Shown: positions 43,327-53,244 of the stretch, piece by piece
Numbering within the stretch: the stretch's first letter is position 1
Layout: each line of letters starts with the position of its first letter
The notes under the pieces: model-generated
Seen by the model: the letters and a program-made list of their open reading frames with translations, nothing else
Databases searched by the model: none
Told to the model about the DNA's origin: nothing
Made by a program: the position numbers and the translations under genes
Assembly (NCBI RefSeq): GCF_021272345.1
Contig: NZ_JAJSDQ010000004.1
Span: 62,001 to 126,000 of the forward strand
DNA length: 64,000 nt
Origin: Ornithinimicrobium sediminis
GTDB taxonomy: Bacteria; Actinomycetota; Actinomycetes; Actinomycetales; Dermatophilaceae
Direction of reading: 5' to 3'

Positions 43327-44406
43327 ATGGCCTCTGTGACCTTTGACCACGCGACGCGCATCTACCCCGGGGCGGACACCCCGTCGGTGGACAAGCTCAA
43401 CATCGAGATCGCCGACGGCGAGTTCCTCGTCTTCGTCGGCCCCTCCGGCTGCGGCAAGTCCACCAGCCTGCGCATGCTGGCAGGCCTGGAGGAGGTCAAC
43501 GAGGGCCGCATCCTGATCGGCGACCGCGACGTCACCTCGCTGCCCCCCAAGGACCGCGACGTGGCGATGGTCTTCCAGAACTACGCGCTCTACCCCCACA
43601 TGACGGTCGCCGACAACATGGGCTTCGCGCTCAAGATCGCCGGCAAGTCCAAGGAGGAGATCCGCACCCGCGTCGAGGAGGCCGCCAAGATCCTGGACCT
43701 GGAGGACTACCTCGACCGCAAGCCGAAGGCCCTCTCCGGTGGCCAGCGGCAGCGCGTGGCCATGGGTCGCGCGATCGTGCGCCAGCCGCAGGTCTTCCTC
43801 ATGGACGAGCCGCTGTCCAACCTCGACGCCAAGCTGCGCGTGCAGACCCGCACCCAGATCGCGTCGCTGCAGCGTCGTCTCGGCGTCACGACCGTCTACG
43901 TCACGCACGACCAGGTCGAGGCCATGACGATGGGTGACCGGGTCGCCGTGCTCAAGGACGGCCTGCTCATGCAGTGCGACTCGCCGCGCAAGCTGTACGA
44001 CCACCCGAACAACGTGTTCGTCGCCGGCTTCATCGGTTCCCCCGCCATGAACCTCATGAAGGTGCCGGTGACCGACGGTGGCATCAAGTTCGGTGACGCG
44101 GTCCACCCGGTGGAGCGCGAGTACCTCTCCCGCGCGGGCTCGGAGGTCATCGTCGGGGTCCGTCCGGAGGACGTCACCCTCGACGACTCCGGCCGTGGCC
44201 TGCCGGTGCTCATCGACGTGGTCGAGGAGCTCGGCGCCGACGCCTACATCTACGGCGAGCTGCCCGGGTCCAGGACGACCGACAAGCCGTTCATCGCCCG
44301 GGTCGACGGCCGCACGCCGCCGCGCAAGGGTGAGACGGTGCACTTCCTGCCCAAGTCCGACCACATCCACCTGTTCAAGGTGGACGACGGTGAGCGCATC
44401 AGCTGA
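43327..44406 (+). CDS. msmK: sugar ABC transporter ATP-binding protein, MsmK/UgpC type
   Basis: This 359-residue ATPase has Walker A FVGPSGCGKST near residue 38, Q-loop MVFQNYALYPHMTV, signature LSGGQRQRVAMGRA, Walker B VFLMDEPLSNLDAKLR and H-loop VYVTHDQVEAMT. A C-terminal OB-type MalK regulatory domain starts at about 240 (VIVGVRPEDVTL). AAGGAG lies six bases before the ATG at 43327; the ATG at 43321 abuts it directly and is unlikely. Actinobacteria commonly use one such ATPase for several sugar importers, so it probably serves MalFG and others. A strong terminator follows. Confidence 0.94.
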   Translation: MASVTFDHATRIYPGADTPSVDKLNIEIADGEFLVFVGPSGCGKSTSLRMLAGLEEVNEGRILIGDRDVTSLPPKDRDVAMVFQNYALYPHMTVADNMGFALKIAGKSKEEIRTRVEEAAKILDLEDYLDRKPKALSGGQRQRVAMGRAIVRQPQVFLMDEPLSNLDAKLRVQTRTQIASLQRRLGVTTVYVTHDQVEAMTMGDRVAVLKDGLLMQCDSPRKLYDHPNNVFVAGFIGSPAMNLMKVPVTDGGIKFGDAVHPVEREYLSRAGSEVIVGVRPEDVTLDDSGRGLPVLIDVVEELGADAYIYGELPGSRTTDKPFIARVDGRTPPRKGETVHFLPKSDHIHLFKVDDGERIS

Positions 44407-44420
44407 CCGAAGGTCGCAGC

Positions 44421-44465
44421 ACGAGGTATGCCGTCCGCTCCCCCGGAGCGGACGGCATACCTCGT
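44421..44465 (+). terminator. terminator after the ABC ATPase gene
   Basis: A 21-bp perfect stem (44421-44441 with 44445-44465) with a CCC loop lies 14 bases after the stop codon. Only a weak T-containing stretch follows. The stem is symmetric and could stop transcription from either side. Confidence 0.85.
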
Positions 44466-44528
44466 TGTCCGGGTCGGGACGACGCCCAGCAGCCGTGCAA
44501 ACGCTGCCACGCGTCCCGACGAGCCGAA

Positions 44529-44534
44529 TAGAGT
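44529..44534 (+). promoter_or_regulatory. -10 box of a probable leaderless promoter
   Basis: TAGAGT lies 7 nt before the ATG at 44542, and no Shine-Dalgarno sequence is present. Confidence 0.5.
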
Positions 44535-44541
44535 GGCCCCC

Positions 44542-45789
44542 ATGGCCTTGGACATCAGCGCCGCACGGCTCGACCCGGTCCTGCTCGACCTGCCGTGGGA
44601 GGTGCCGCTCGAGGAGTGGCCCGAGGACCACCTGGCCGCGCTGCCCCGGGGCATCTCGCGGCACGTCGTCCGCTTCGTCAAGCTCTCCGGAGGCGTCATC
44701 GCCGTCAAGGAGATCCACGAGCACCTCGCACGCCGTGAGTACGACACGCTCCGCCTGCTCAACCGCATCGACCAGCCCGCCGTCGAGCCGCTGGCCGTCA
44801 TCTCCGGGCGCACGACGGCGCAGGGTGAGGTGCTCGACGCGTGCCTGGTCACCCGGCACCTGCGCTTCTCCCTGCCCTACCGCGCCATCTTCAGCCAGCA
44901 CCTGCGCCCCGACACGGGCCGGCGCGTGCTCGACGCCCTCGCCGTGCTGCTGGTCCGGCTCCACCTCAACGGGGTGTTCTGGGGCGACGTGTCGCTGTCC
45001 AACACGCTGTTCCGCCGCGACGCCGGCGACTTCGCCGCCTACCTCGTGGACGCCGAGACCGCCTCGGTCTACCCCCGGCTCAGCGACGGCCAGCGCGAGC
45101 ACGACCTGTACATCGCGCACGGCAACATCGCCGGCGAGCTCATGGACCTCGAGGCCGGCGGCTTCCTCGACGAGGCCGCCGACCCGATCGAGATCGCCGA
45201 CCGCATCATGCACCGCTACAACCTGCTGTGGAAGGAGCTGACCGAGACCGAGCGCTTCGAGCGGGGCGACCGCTGGCGGGTGGAGGAGCGGGTGCGCCGG
45301 CTGAACAACCTCGGCTTCGACGTCGACGAGCTCGAGATCAGCACCGACATCGACGGCACCCAGATCCAGATCCGGCCCAAGATCGTGGACGCGGGCTACC
45401 ACTCCCGCCGGCTGATGCACCTGACCGGTCTCGACGTGGAGGAGAACCAGGCCCGCCGGCTGCTCAACGACCTCGACTCCTACCGGGCGGCGCTGCACCG
45501 GCAGAACGACGACGAGGCCCAGGTGGCGCACGACTGGCTGGCCAACATCTACGAGCCGGTGACCCGCACGGTGCCCCCGGAGCTGCGCGCCAAGGTCGAG
45601 CCGGCCGAGCTGTTCCACGAGGTGCTCGAGCACCGGTGGTACCTCTCCGAGCGGGCCGGGCACGACATGACCATCGAGGAGGCGGTCCGCGACTACGTCG
45701 ACATGGTGCTGCCCAGCAAGCCCGACGAGGCCGCCGTGCTCGGCGTCGACACCGGCGAGATCCCGATCCAGGCCGACACGACGCGCTGA
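44542..45789 (+). CDS. DUF4032 protein with kinase-like fold
   Basis: This 415-residue protein belongs to the DUF4032 family of actinobacteria. Residues about 40-190 resemble a small-molecule or lipopolysaccharide kinase. A lysine in GGVIAVKEIHEHLARREYD and the catalytic-loop-like VFWGDVSLSNTLFRR are followed by AYLVDAETAS, where an Asp stands in the DFG position. The C-terminal part (LNNLGFDVDELEISTDIDGT onward) is the family-specific domain. The activity is unknown; phosphotransfer is possible since the key acidic residues are there. It converges on the glutaminyl cyclase gene with 13 bp between. Confidence 0.85.
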   Translation: MALDISAARLDPVLLDLPWEVPLEEWPEDHLAALPRGISRHVVRFVKLSGGVIAVKEIHEHLARREYDTLRLLNRIDQPAVEPLAVISGRTTAQGEVLDACLVTRHLRFSLPYRAIFSQHLRPDTGRRVLDALAVLLVRLHLNGVFWGDVSLSNTLFRRDAGDFAAYLVDAETASVYPRLSDGQREHDLYIAHGNIAGELMDLEAGGFLDEAADPIEIADRIMHRYNLLWKELTETERFERGDRWRVEERVRRLNNLGFDVDELEISTDIDGTQIQIRPKIVDAGYHSRRLMHLTGLDVEENQARRLLNDLDSYRAALHRQNDDEAQVAHDWLANIYEPVTRTVPPELRAKVEPAELFHEVLEHRWYLSERAGHDMTIEEAVRDYVDMVLPSKPDEAAVLGVDTGEIPIQADTTR

Positions 45790-45802
45790 GGCCGGCCGAG
45801 CG

Positions 45803-46714
45803 TCAGCCGCCGGACAGGTCGACCCGGAAGATCCGGTCCCACTCCTTGCCGGTGACCAGGAAGGTGCCGTCGGCAGGGTCGTGGGCCAGCCCGTTGAGCA
45901 CGTGCTCGGGGTCGTCGGCGTCCACCTCGGCAGCGAGCTCGGACAGGTCCACCCGCTGCACGACGTCGCCGGAGCCGGGGTCGATACGCACCACCTCGTC
46001 GCTGTGCCAGATGTTGGCCCAGACGTCCCCCTCGACGCACTCCAGCTCGTTGAGCCGGGTGACCGGGGAGCCGCCGTCCTGCACCTGGACGACCTCCTGG
46101 ACCGCCAGGTCGGCCGGGGCCAGGGCCTGCAGCGTGGACGACCCGTCGGAGAGCCACAGCACCCCGCGGCCCTCGTCGTGGCACAGGCCCCAGCCCTGTC
46201 CGGGGATGCTGAGCTCGGCCGAGGCCTGCAGGTCGGGCAGCGTCCAGGTGTGCACGACCCCCGACTGCCAGGTGAGCTGGTATGCCGTGTCGCCGACCAC
46301 CGTCACACCCTCGCCGAAGTGCTCCTCCGGCAGGTCCGCAGCGACCTCGGCCTCGGTCTGCCCGAGACCGACGACCTCGATGCGGGACTCTCCGAAGCGC
46401 CCGCGGCTGTGCAGCAGCCGCCCGTCGTCGAGGACCTCCAGCCCCTGGGTGAAGCCTGCCCCCCGAGGGTAGACGGCCACCACCTCCAGCCCCTGGGTGA
46501 CGCCTGTCCCCCGGGGGTGGACGGCCACCACCTCCAGCGCGGTGTCCGGCACCGGCAGCGTCTGCGGCGCCTCGGTGGTCTCGCCGGTCCGCCCGACCGG
46601 CGAGGCGCCGTCCTCCTGTCCGTCCCCGGTGCCCGCACACCCGGCGAGGGCCACCATGACGGCCCCGGCGGCGAGCACCCTCCGCCGGCCACCACCCGCA
46701 GCGTGCGTGCTCAC
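45803..46714 (-). CDS. glutaminyl-peptide cyclotransferase, lipoprotein
   Basis: This 303-residue protein has a lipobox (VMVALAGC, Cys about residue 25), a short linker and a five-bladed beta-propeller of the plant/bacterial glutamine cyclotransferase family. [33 protein letters not shown]-like sequence, [20 protein letters not shown] and [20 protein letters not shown] are the typical blades. It converts N-terminal Gln to pyroglutamate on secreted proteins. The GTG at 46714 overlaps the rlmB stop (GTGA). A 16-residue tandem duplication lies at the start of the propeller (46436-46531). Confidence 0.88.
   Translation of the reverse strand: MSTHAAGGGRRRVLAAGAVMVALAGCAGTGDGQEDGASPVGRTGETTEAPQTLPVPDTALEVVAVHPRGTGVTQGLEVVAVYPRGAGFTQGLEVLDDGRLLHSRGRFGESRIEVVGLGQTEAEVAADLPEEHFGEGVTVVGDTAYQLTWQSGVVHTWTLPDLQASAELSIPGQGWGLCHDEGRGVLWLSDGSSTLQALAPADLAVQEVVQVQDGGSPVTRLNELECVEGDVWANIWHSDEVVRIDPGSGDVVQRVDLSELAAEVDADDPEHVLNGLAHDPADGTFLVTGKEWDRIFRVDLSGG
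46436..46531. repeat. 48-bp tandem duplication
   Basis: Two adjacent 48-nt units (46436-46483 and 46484-46531) differ at only four positions. In frame they encode [16 protein letters not shown] and [16 protein letters not shown] inside the cyclotransferase gene. Confidence 0.9.
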
Positions 46715-47655
46715 GAGCGTCGGCGGGCGATCTCGTAGAGCGTCACGGCCGCCGCGATGCCGGCGTTGAGCGACTCGGTGACGCCGGTCATCGGGATCGA
46801 GACGATCTGGTCGCAGGTCTCGCGGACCAGGCGGGACAGGCCCTTGCCCTCGGAGCCGACGACGACCACCAGCGGCTGGTCCGCGAGCTCCAGCCCGGGC
46901 AGCGCCACGTCGCCGTCGCTGTCCAGGCCGATCACGAAGAAGCCCGCCTTGCGGTAGGCCTCGAGCGCCCGGGTGAGGTTGGTGGCCTGGGCCACCGGGA
47001 TGCGGGCCGCGGCTCCCGCCGAGGTCTTCCAGGCGGCCGCGGTCATGCCGGCCGAGCGCCGGGCCGGGACGACGACCCCGTGCCCGCCGAAGGCCCCGGC
47101 CGAGCGGATGATCGCCCCGAGGTTGCGCGGGTCGGTGATGCCGTCGAGGGCCACGATGAGCGGCGCCCCGGGCAGCTCGACGTCCATCAGGTCCTCGGGG
47201 TGGGCGTACTCGTAGGGCGGCACCTGCATGGCCAGGCCCTGGTGGACCGCACCGTCGGTGAGCCGGTCCAGCTCGCCACGCGGGGTCTCGAGCACGGCGA
47301 TGCCGCGCTCGGTGGCCAGGCTGACCGCCTCCTTGACGCGGTCGTCGGAGTCGATGCGCGAGGCGACGTAGAGGGTGCTGGCCGGCACCCACGTGCGCAG
47401 GGCCTCGAGCACCGAGTTGCGTCCGGCGACGATCTCGCTGCTGGCCCGGCCGGCCCGTCGGTCGGCTCCGCGCTGGGCGTTCTGCCGGTCGGTGCGGGCC
47501 GCGCGCCGGGCGGCCGGGTGACCGGTGCGCTCCTCCGCCTTGGGCGTGGGCCCCCGGCCGACGAGCTGCTTGCGGCGCTGGCCGCCGCTGCCGACGGTCG
47601 CACCCTTCTTGTTGGACTTGCGCACTGCGCCGCGGCGCTGTGAGTTGCCGGGCAT
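46711..47655 (-). CDS. rlmB: 23S rRNA (guanosine-2'-O-)-methyltransferase, SpoU family
   Basis: A 314-residue protein. The basic N-terminal extension (about 1-70, rich in Lys/Arg/Gly) is typical of actinobacterial RlmB/TrmH proteins. The substrate-binding domain begins [20 protein letters not shown]. The knotted SpoU domain has the three motifs [32 protein letters not shown] and [18 protein letters not shown]. It 2'-O-methylates a guanosine of 23S rRNA. It is the middle gene of cysS-rlmB-cyclotransferase, 20 bp after cysS. Confidence 0.93.
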   Translation of the reverse strand: MPGNSQRRGAVRKSNKKGATVGSGGQRRKQLVGRGPTPKAEERTGHPAARRAARTDRQNAQRGADRRAGRASSEIVAGRNSVLEALRTWVPASTLYVASRIDSDDRVKEAVSLATERGIAVLETPRGELDRLTDGAVHQGLAMQVPPYEYAHPEDLMDVELPGAPLIVALDGITDPRNLGAIIRSAGAFGGHGVVVPARRSAGMTAAAWKTSAGAAARIPVAQATNLTRALEAYRKAGFFVIGLDSDGDVALPGLELADQPLVVVVGSEGKGLSRLVRETCDQIVSIPMTGVTESLNAGIAAAVTLYEIARRRS

Positions 47656-47675
47656 GCCGGTCCCTCGTCTTCCTG

Positions 47676-49118
47676 TCAGCGGGCGAGTGCCCAGCGGGCA
47701 CCCGTCGGGGTGTCTTCGATGACGATGCCGAGCTCGGTGAGCCGGTCACGGATGGCGTCGGCGGTGGCGAAGTCGCGGGCCGCCCGTGCGGCGGCGCGGG
47801 CCTCCAGGCGCTCGGTCACCAGCCGGTCGAGCACGTCGTGCAGGCGCCCCTCGGTGCCGCCGCCGTCCCAGCGCGGGTCGAGCGGGTCGACCCCGAGCAC
47901 GTCGGTCATCCCCAGCACCTGCTCCAGCGTACGGCGTAGCCCGGGGGCGTCGGGACCGGTCACGGCGTCGAGGGCCCGGTTGCCCTCCCGGACGGCGCCG
48001 AACACCACCGCCAGCGCCTCGGGCACGTTGACGTCGTCGTCCAGCGCGGCGGCGAAGGCCTCCGGCAGGTCGACCGACGCCGCGGCCGCGCGGACCTCCT
48101 CGGCCGGCGCACCGCATACCTCCAGGGCACGGGTGAGGAAGGACTCGATGCGCTCCACGGCGGCCTCGGCCTCCGCCAGCGAGTCGTCGCCGAACTCCAC
48201 GGTCGAGCGGTAGTGCGCGGCCGTCAGGTAGTAGCGCAGCACGAGCGGCCGCACCGTCCTGGTCAGCTCGGCGACGGCGAGCGCGTTGCCCAGCGACTTG
48301 CCCATCTTGGCCCCGGACACGGTGACCCAGGCGTTGTGCAGCCAGTAGCGCGCGAAGCCCAGGCCCGCCGCGCGTGACTGGGCCTGCTCGTTCTCGTGGT
48401 GCGGGAAGCGCAGGTCGACACCGCCACCGTGGATGTCGAAGGTGTCGCCGAGGTACTTGCGGGCCATGGCCGAGCACTCCAGGTGCCAGCCGGGCCGGCC
48501 CCGGCCGTAGGTGGTCGGCCAGCTGGCGGTGTGCGGCTCGTCCTGCTTGTGGCCCTTCCACAGCGCGAAGTCACGAGGGTCCCGCTTGCCGCGGGGGTCG
48601 GCGTCGGCGGCCGGCTCCATGTCCTCGAGCCGCTGGCGCGTCAGCTCGCCGTAGGCCGGCCAGGAGCGCACGTCGAAGTACACGTCGCCGGTCGCGTCCT
48701 CGGCGGCGTAGGCGTGGCCGCGCTCGACCAGCAGGTCGATGATCTCGACCATCTCGGTGATGTGCCCGGTCGCGCGTGGCTCGTAGGTCGCGGGCAGCAC
48801 CCCGAGGGTGCCCAGGGCGTCGTCGGTGGCCCGTTCGTGCTCGTAGCTCCACGCCCACCACGGCACGTCGTGCTCGGCGGACTTGCGCAGGATCTTGTCG
48901 TCGATGTCGGTCACGTTGCGCACGAGGGTGACCTCGTAGCCGTGCCCGCGCACGAGCCAGCGTCGCAGCACGTCGAAGGACACCGCGAAGCGGACATGCC
49001 CGATGTGCGGCAGCCCCTGGGTGGTGAGCCCGCAGATGTAGATGCCGACCCGGCCCGGCTCGAGGGGCTCGAACGGGCGGACCTCGCGGGTGGCGGTGTC
49101 GTACAGGCGCAGGCTCAC
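47676..49118 (-). CDS. cysS: cysteinyl-tRNA synthetase
   Basis: This 480-residue class I synthetase has the HIGH motif in [12 protein letters not shown], zinc ligands including the Cys in GIYICGLT and [12 protein letters not shown] with HHENE, and the KMSKS-type loop [10 protein letters not shown]. The C-terminal helical domain ends [21 protein letters not shown] chose the GTG at 49118 because a TAGCCT box lies 6 nt before it, as in other leaderless genes here; the GTG at 49124 touches the box. MshC is a CysS-like paralogue, but the full-length C-terminus fits CysS. Confidence 0.94.
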   Translation of the reverse strand: MSLRLYDTATREVRPFEPLEPGRVGIYICGLTTQGLPHIGHVRFAVSFDVLRRWLVRGHGYEVTLVRNVTDIDDKILRKSAEHDVPWWAWSYEHERATDDALGTLGVLPATYEPRATGHITEMVEIIDLLVERGHAYAAEDATGDVYFDVRSWPAYGELTRQRLEDMEPAADADPRGKRDPRDFALWKGHKQDEPHTASWPTTYGRGRPGWHLECSAMARKYLGDTFDIHGGGVDLRFPHHENEQAQSRAAGLGFARYWLHNAWVTVSGAKMGKSLGNALAVAELTRTVRPLVLRYYLTAAHYRSTVEFGDDSLAEAEAAVERIESFLTRALEVCGAPAEEVRAAAASVDLPEAFAAALDDDVNVPEALAVVFGAVREGNRALDAVTGPDAPGLRRTLEQVLGMTDVLGVDPLDPRWDGGGTEGRLHDVLDRLVTERLEARAAARAARDFATADAIRDRLTELGIVIEDTPTGARWALAR

Positions 49119-49124
49119 CCGCAC

Positions 49125-49130
49125 AGGCTA
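49125..49130 (-). promoter_or_regulatory. -10 box of the cysS promoter
   Basis: TAGCCT on the minus strand lies 6 nt before the GTG at 49118, the spacing seen at other leaderless genes in this window. It supports that start over 49124. Confidence 0.5.
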
Positions 49131-49163
49131 CCTGCGAGCGAGGACCCGACGGGTGCGCTTGGC

Positions 49164-49169
49164 TAGCCT
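49164..49169 (+). promoter_or_regulatory. -10 box of a probable leaderless promoter
   Basis: TAGCCT lies 6 nt before the ATG at 49176. The divergent cysS box is about 35 bp away, so the two promoters are back to back. Confidence 0.55.
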
Positions 49170-49175
49170 GGCCCG

Positions 49176-51437
49176 ATGCAGACCGTGCACCGCAGCGAGC
49201 ATGCCCGCATCTCCGTCCTGACCCCGCACCTGGTGCGCCTGGAGTGGTCGCCCGGCGGGTCCTTCGAGGACCGTCCCACCCTGATGGTCGTGGACCGCGA
49301 CCTGGGGCCGGTCGAGGTGCAGGTCAGCGAGCACGCGCACGGCGTCGAGGTGGTCACCGAGGGCTTCCACCTCAGCTACGACGACCGCCCGTTCAGCCCC
49401 TCCGGCCTGTCCCTGCAGGTGCGCGGCGGGGTGAGCAACTACCGCTCGGTGTGGCGCTACGGCGAGGAGCACGACCCCCTCCCCGGCACCGCACGCACCC
49501 TGGACGAGGCCGACGGGGCTATCCCGCTGGAGCCCGGCATCGTGTCGCGCAACGGCTTCGCCGACCTCGACGACTCGGCCGGGCTGGTGCGCGGCGACGA
49601 CGGCACCCTGCACCAACGGCCGGAGGGCACCGTGGACGTCTACGTCTTCACGCACGGCCGGGACTACCGGGCGGCCCTGCAGGACTTCCACCGGCTGACC
49701 GGCCCCGTGCCCCTGGTGCCCCGCTTCGCCCTGGGCAACTGGTGGAGCCGCTACCACCCCTACTCGGCCGACGAGTACACCGCGCTGCTCGACCGGTTCG
49801 CCGCCGAGGGGATGCCGTTCTCGGTGGCGGTCCTCGACATGGACTGGCACCTCGTGGACGTCGATTCCCGCCACGGCAGCGGGTGGACCGGCTACACCTG
49901 GAACCGCGACCTCTTCCCGGACCCACCGGCGTTCCTGGCCGACCTGCACCAGCGCGGCCTGCGGGTCACGCTCAACGACCATCCGGCCGACGGGGTGCGG
50001 GCCTTCGAGGACGCCTACCCCGCGATGGCCGAGGCGCTCGGCGTGGACCCGGCCACCGAGGCACCGCTCACCTTCGACGTGACCGACGAGGCCTACCTGC
50101 AGGCCTTCTTCGCGCACGTGGCGCACCCGATGGAGGACGACGGCGTCGACTTCTGGTGGGTCGACTGGCAGCAGGGCCCGCACTCCCGGCTGCCGGGCCT
50201 GGACCCCCTCTGGGCGCTCAACGAGCGGCACTTCGCCGAGCTGGAGAGCACCGGGCGCCGACCCATGGTGTTCTCGCGGTATGCCGGTCCGGGCAGCCAC
50301 CGCTACCCGGTCGGCTTCTCGGGGGACACGATCATCAGCTGGGAGTCGCTGGCCTTCCAGCCCGAGTTCACCGCGAGCGCGGCCAACATCGGCTACGGCT
50401 GGTGGAGCCACGACATCGGCGGTCACATGCTCGGGGTCAACGACGACGAGCTGGCGGTCCGGTGGGTGCAGGCGGGGGTGTGGTCACCGGTCCTGCGCCT
50501 GCACTCCGCCGCCAGCCCCTTCCAGACCAAGGAGCCGTGGCGCTACGGCAGGACAGCCGCCCGCGTCATGACCGAGCAGCTGCGCCTGCGACACCGGCTG
50601 GTGCCCTACCTCTACACGATGGCCGAGCGCGCGACCCACGGCATACCGCTGGTCGAGCCGGTCTACCACCGGCACCCGCACGAGGAGGCGGCGTACGCCC
50701 ACCGGGCCACCTTCTTCTTCGGCAGCGAGCTGCTCGTCGCTCCAGTGGTCAGCCCCATGGACCGGCGTGCACAGGTGGCGCGGGCCGACCTGTGGCTGCC
50801 CTCCGGCACGTGGTTCGACCTCGAGACCGGGCTGCGCTACACGGGCGGGCGGACGCTCGCGGCCTACCGCGACCTGGAGCACACCCCGGTCCTGGCCCGG
50901 GCAGGCGCGATCCTGCCCCTGGTCGCCGAGGACGAGGTCGGCAACGGCACACCGGCGCCGCAGCACCTGCACCTGCGGGTGTTCGCGGGTGCCGACGGCG
51001 AGCTGGTGCTCTACGAGGACGACGGTGCGCCGCAGGCCTCCGTGCGGGCCGCGCGGACCCCGCTGCGCCTGGACTGGTCGGCCCGCACGCTCACGGTCGG
51101 CCCGGTCGAGGGCGCGGCCGACGTCGTGCCGCCACGGCGGACCTGGACCGTGGAGGTCGTGGGGTCGACGGGCACGACGCCGGTCGTCCTGGCCGACCGA
51201 GCGGTGACCGACGCGGTGACCGTGCAGCTGCCCGCCGACGACCTCGCCGACAACCCGGTGCGCGAGCTCGTGTTCCGCTTCCTGGACGCGGCGCACATCG
51301 AGTTCGCGACCAAGGACGCGGTCTGGGACGTCGTGACCTCCGGGGCGCCGACCCCGGTCGTCGTGTCCGAGCTGCAGGCGATGGACCTCGGCGGCGCGGT
51401 CCTCGGCCGGCTGACCGAGCTGCTGACCGCGACCTAG
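49176..51437 (+). CDS. GH31 glycosidase (alpha-glucosidase/xylosidase type)
   Basis: This 753-residue cytoplasmic enzyme has an N-terminal sandwich (1-180), a barrel with the nucleophile Asp in DFWWVDWQQGPH and the acid/base Asp in VGFSGDTIISWESL, and distal beta domains. LDMDWHLVDVD and GYGWWSHDIGGHML are conserved GH31 segments. It probably releases alpha-linked glucose or xylose from oligosaccharides, and no signal peptide is seen. It is a single gene inserted between cysS and the mscR pair, converging on the MBL gene with 13 bp between stops. Confidence 0.9.
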   Translation: MQTVHRSEHARISVLTPHLVRLEWSPGGSFEDRPTLMVVDRDLGPVEVQVSEHAHGVEVVTEGFHLSYDDRPFSPSGLSLQVRGGVSNYRSVWRYGEEHDPLPGTARTLDEADGAIPLEPGIVSRNGFADLDDSAGLVRGDDGTLHQRPEGTVDVYVFTHGRDYRAALQDFHRLTGPVPLVPRFALGNWWSRYHPYSADEYTALLDRFAAEGMPFSVAVLDMDWHLVDVDSRHGSGWTGYTWNRDLFPDPPAFLADLHQRGLRVTLNDHPADGVRAFEDAYPAMAEALGVDPATEAPLTFDVTDEAYLQAFFAHVAHPMEDDGVDFWWVDWQQGPHSRLPGLDPLWALNERHFAELESTGRRPMVFSRYAGPGSHRYPVGFSGDTIISWESLAFQPEFTASAANIGYGWWSHDIGGHMLGVNDDELAVRWVQAGVWSPVLRLHSAASPFQTKEPWRYGRTAARVMTEQLRLRHRLVPYLYTMAERATHGIPLVEPVYHRHPHEEAAYAHRATFFFGSELLVAPVVSPMDRRAQVARADLWLPSGTWFDLETGLRYTGGRTLAAYRDLEHTPVLARAGAILPLVAEDEVGNGTPAPQHLHLRVFAGADGELVLYEDDGAPQASVRAARTPLRLDWSARTLTVGPVEGAADVVPPRRTWTVEVVGSTGTTPVVLADRAVTDAVTVQLPADDLADNPVRELVFRFLDAAHIEFATKDAVWDVVTSGAPTPVVVSELQAMDLGGAVLGRLTELLTAT

Positions 51438-51450
51438 CCTGCGTGGGCCC

Positions 51451-52080
51451 TCAGGCCTGGTGCTGGTCGACCCACTCCTGACGGTGGGGCGCCTCGTCCC
51501 CGATCGTCGTCGAGTCGCCGTGCCCCGTGCGCACCTCGGTGTCCGGCGGCAGGGTGAGCAGCCGGTCGGTGATGGAGGCGACGATCGTGTCGAAGTCGCT
51601 GAACGACCGTCCCGTGGCGCCCGGGCCACCGTGGAACAGCGTGTCTCCCGTGAAGACCGTCTCCAGGTCGGGGGCGTGGAAGCAGCAGGAGCCCGGGGAG
51701 TGCCCCGGGGTGTGCAGCACCTCCAGGGTGACCCCGGCGACGTCGAAGGTCATGCCGTCGGCCAGGGAGTGCGCCGGAGGCGTGTCGTGCACGCGGTCCC
51801 ACAGCATCCGGTCCTCGGGGTGGAGGTAGGTCGGGGCGCCCGTCTGCCGGGCCAGCTCGGCCGCGGCGTCGATGTGGTCGTCGTGGGCGTGCGTGAGCAG
51901 GATCGCCCGCACCGTGCGGTGCCCCACGACCCGCAGGATGGCTGCCGCGTCGTGCGCCGCGTCGACCACCACGCACTCGGCGTCGTCGCCCACCACCCAG
52001 ACGTTGTTGTCGACCTCCCAGGTGCCACCGTCCAGGCTGAAGGTGCCGGAGGTCACCGCACGCTCGATCATCGCGGTCAT
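51451..52080 (-). CDS. MBL-fold hydrolase, glyoxalase II-like
   Basis: This 209-residue metallo-beta-lactamase-fold protein has metal motif [16 protein letters not shown] near residue 62, His in [13 protein letters not shown], Asp in [11 protein letters not shown] and a final His in [12 protein letters not shown]. Its ATG overlaps the mscR stop by 4 bases (ATGA), so the two are co-translated. Next to a mycothiol-dependent formaldehyde dehydrogenase it probably hydrolyses the S-formylmycothiol product, by analogy with S-formylglutathione hydrolase. That role is inferred from context. Confidence 0.88.
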   Translation of the reverse strand: MTAMIERAVTSGTFSLDGGTWEVDNNVWVVGDDAECVVVDAAHDAAAILRVVGHRTVRAILLTHAHDDHIDAAAELARQTGAPTYLHPEDRMLWDRVHDTPPAHSLADGMTFDVAGVTLEVLHTPGHSPGSCCFHAPDLETVFTGDTLFHGGPGATGRSFSDFDTIVASITDRLLTLPPDTEVRTGHGDSTTIGDEAPHRQEWVDQHQA

Positions 52081-53168
52081 CGGCCCATCACCACCACGGA
52101 ACGCAGCACGTCTCCATGATGCATCTTCTCGAACGCCGCCTCGACCTCGTCGAGCCCGATCCGCTCGGACACGAAGGCGTCGAGGTCGAACCGGCCCTGG
52201 CGGTAGAGGTCGACGAGCATCGGGAAGTCACGCGAGGGCAGGCAGTCGCCGTACCAGCTCGACTTCAGCGCACCGCCCCGACCGAACACGTCCAGCAGCG
52301 GCAGCTCGACCGTCATCTCCGGCGTCGGCACCCCGACCAGCACCACCGTGCCTGCGAGGTCACGGGCGTAGAACGCCTGCCGGTAGGTCTCCGGGCGGCC
52401 GACGGCGTCGACCACGACGTCGGCGCCGTGCCCACCGGTGAGCTCCCGCACGGCCTCGACCACGTCCTGCCTGCCGGCGTCGACCGTGTGGGTCGCGCCC
52501 AGGCCCCGGGCTGCCGAGAGCTTGCGCTCGTCGAGGTCGACGGCGATGACCGTCGTCGCTCCCGCCAGGGCCGCGCCGGCGACCGCGGCGCTGCCGACGC
52601 CGCCGCAGCCGATGACGGCGACCGAGTCGCCGCGTCGGACCCCACCGGTGTTGACGGCGGCGCCGAACCCCGCCATCACGCCGCAGCCGAGCAGGCCGAC
52701 GGCCGCGGCGGAGGCCTCGGGGTCGACCCTGGTGCACTGCCCGGCGTGGACCAGGGTCTTCTGGGCGAAGGCGCCGATGCCCAGGGCGGGCGTCAGCTCG
52801 GTGCCGTCGGTGAGCGTCATCTTCTGGGCGGCGTTGTGGGTGTCGAAGCAGTACCACGGCTCGCCCTTGGCGCAGGCGCGGCAGGTGCCGCAGACCGCAC
52901 GCCAGTTGAGGACGACGAAGTCCCCCGGCGCGACGTCCGTGACCCCCTCGCCGACGGCCTCGACCGTGCCCGCGGCCTCGTGGCCGAGCAGGAACGGGAA
53001 GTCGTCGGTGATGCCGCCCTGGCGGTAGTGCAGGTCGGTGTGGCACACCCCGCAGGCCTCGACCGTGACCACGGCCTCACCGGGGCCCGGGTCGGGGACG
53101 ACCACCTCGACGATCTCGACCTCGGCGTCCTTGCTGCGGGCGATGACGCCCTTGACGGTGCTCGGCAT
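52077..53168 (-). CDS. mscR: S-(hydroxymethyl)mycothiol dehydrogenase (formaldehyde detoxification)
   Basis: This 363-residue zinc alcohol dehydrogenase has catalytic zinc ligands in [14 protein letters not shown] and [12 protein letters not shown], structural zinc cysteines at [15 protein letters not shown] (fewer than in plant ADH), and Rossmann motif [19 protein letters not shown] with VDLDERK. The form [20 protein letters not shown] is characteristic of mycothiol-dependent formaldehyde dehydrogenase/nitrosomycothiol reductase. GAGGAGG precedes the ATG at 53168. It oxidises the formaldehyde-mycothiol adduct, matching the mshA gene at 60879. Confidence 0.9.
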   Translation of the reverse strand: MPSTVKGVIARSKDAEVEIVEVVVPDPGPGEAVVTVEACGVCHTDLHYRQGGITDDFPFLLGHEAAGTVEAVGEGVTDVAPGDFVVLNWRAVCGTCRACAKGEPWYCFDTHNAAQKMTLTDGTELTPALGIGAFAQKTLVHAGQCTRVDPEASAAAVGLLGCGVMAGFGAAVNTGGVRRGDSVAVIGCGGVGSAAVAGAALAGATTVIAVDLDERKLSAARGLGATHTVDAGRQDVVEAVRELTGGHGADVVVDAVGRPETYRQAFYARDLAGTVVLVGVPTPEMTVELPLLDVFGRGGALKSSWYGDCLPSRDFPMLVDLYRQGRFDLDAFVSERIGLDEVEAAFEKMHHGDVLRSVVVMGR

Positions 53169-53244
53169 GCTGGTCCTCCTCGGGATGGTCAGTGCTCCTG
53201 GGCACACGGTATGCCGTGCGCACCGGACAGGGGAGGCCGCCTGC

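Noticed and set aside
45803-47749. A 648-residue fusion of sequence across rlmB into the glutaminyl cyclase
   Set aside because: The first half is the shadow frame of rlmB. The cyclase has its own GTG at 46714 and lipoprotein signal.
53169-53220. Imperfect inverted repeat (ACGG..CCGT) upstream of mscR as an operator
   Set aside because: The arms are short and imperfect, and similar GGTATGCC-like words occur elsewhere in the window, so it is not distinctive.
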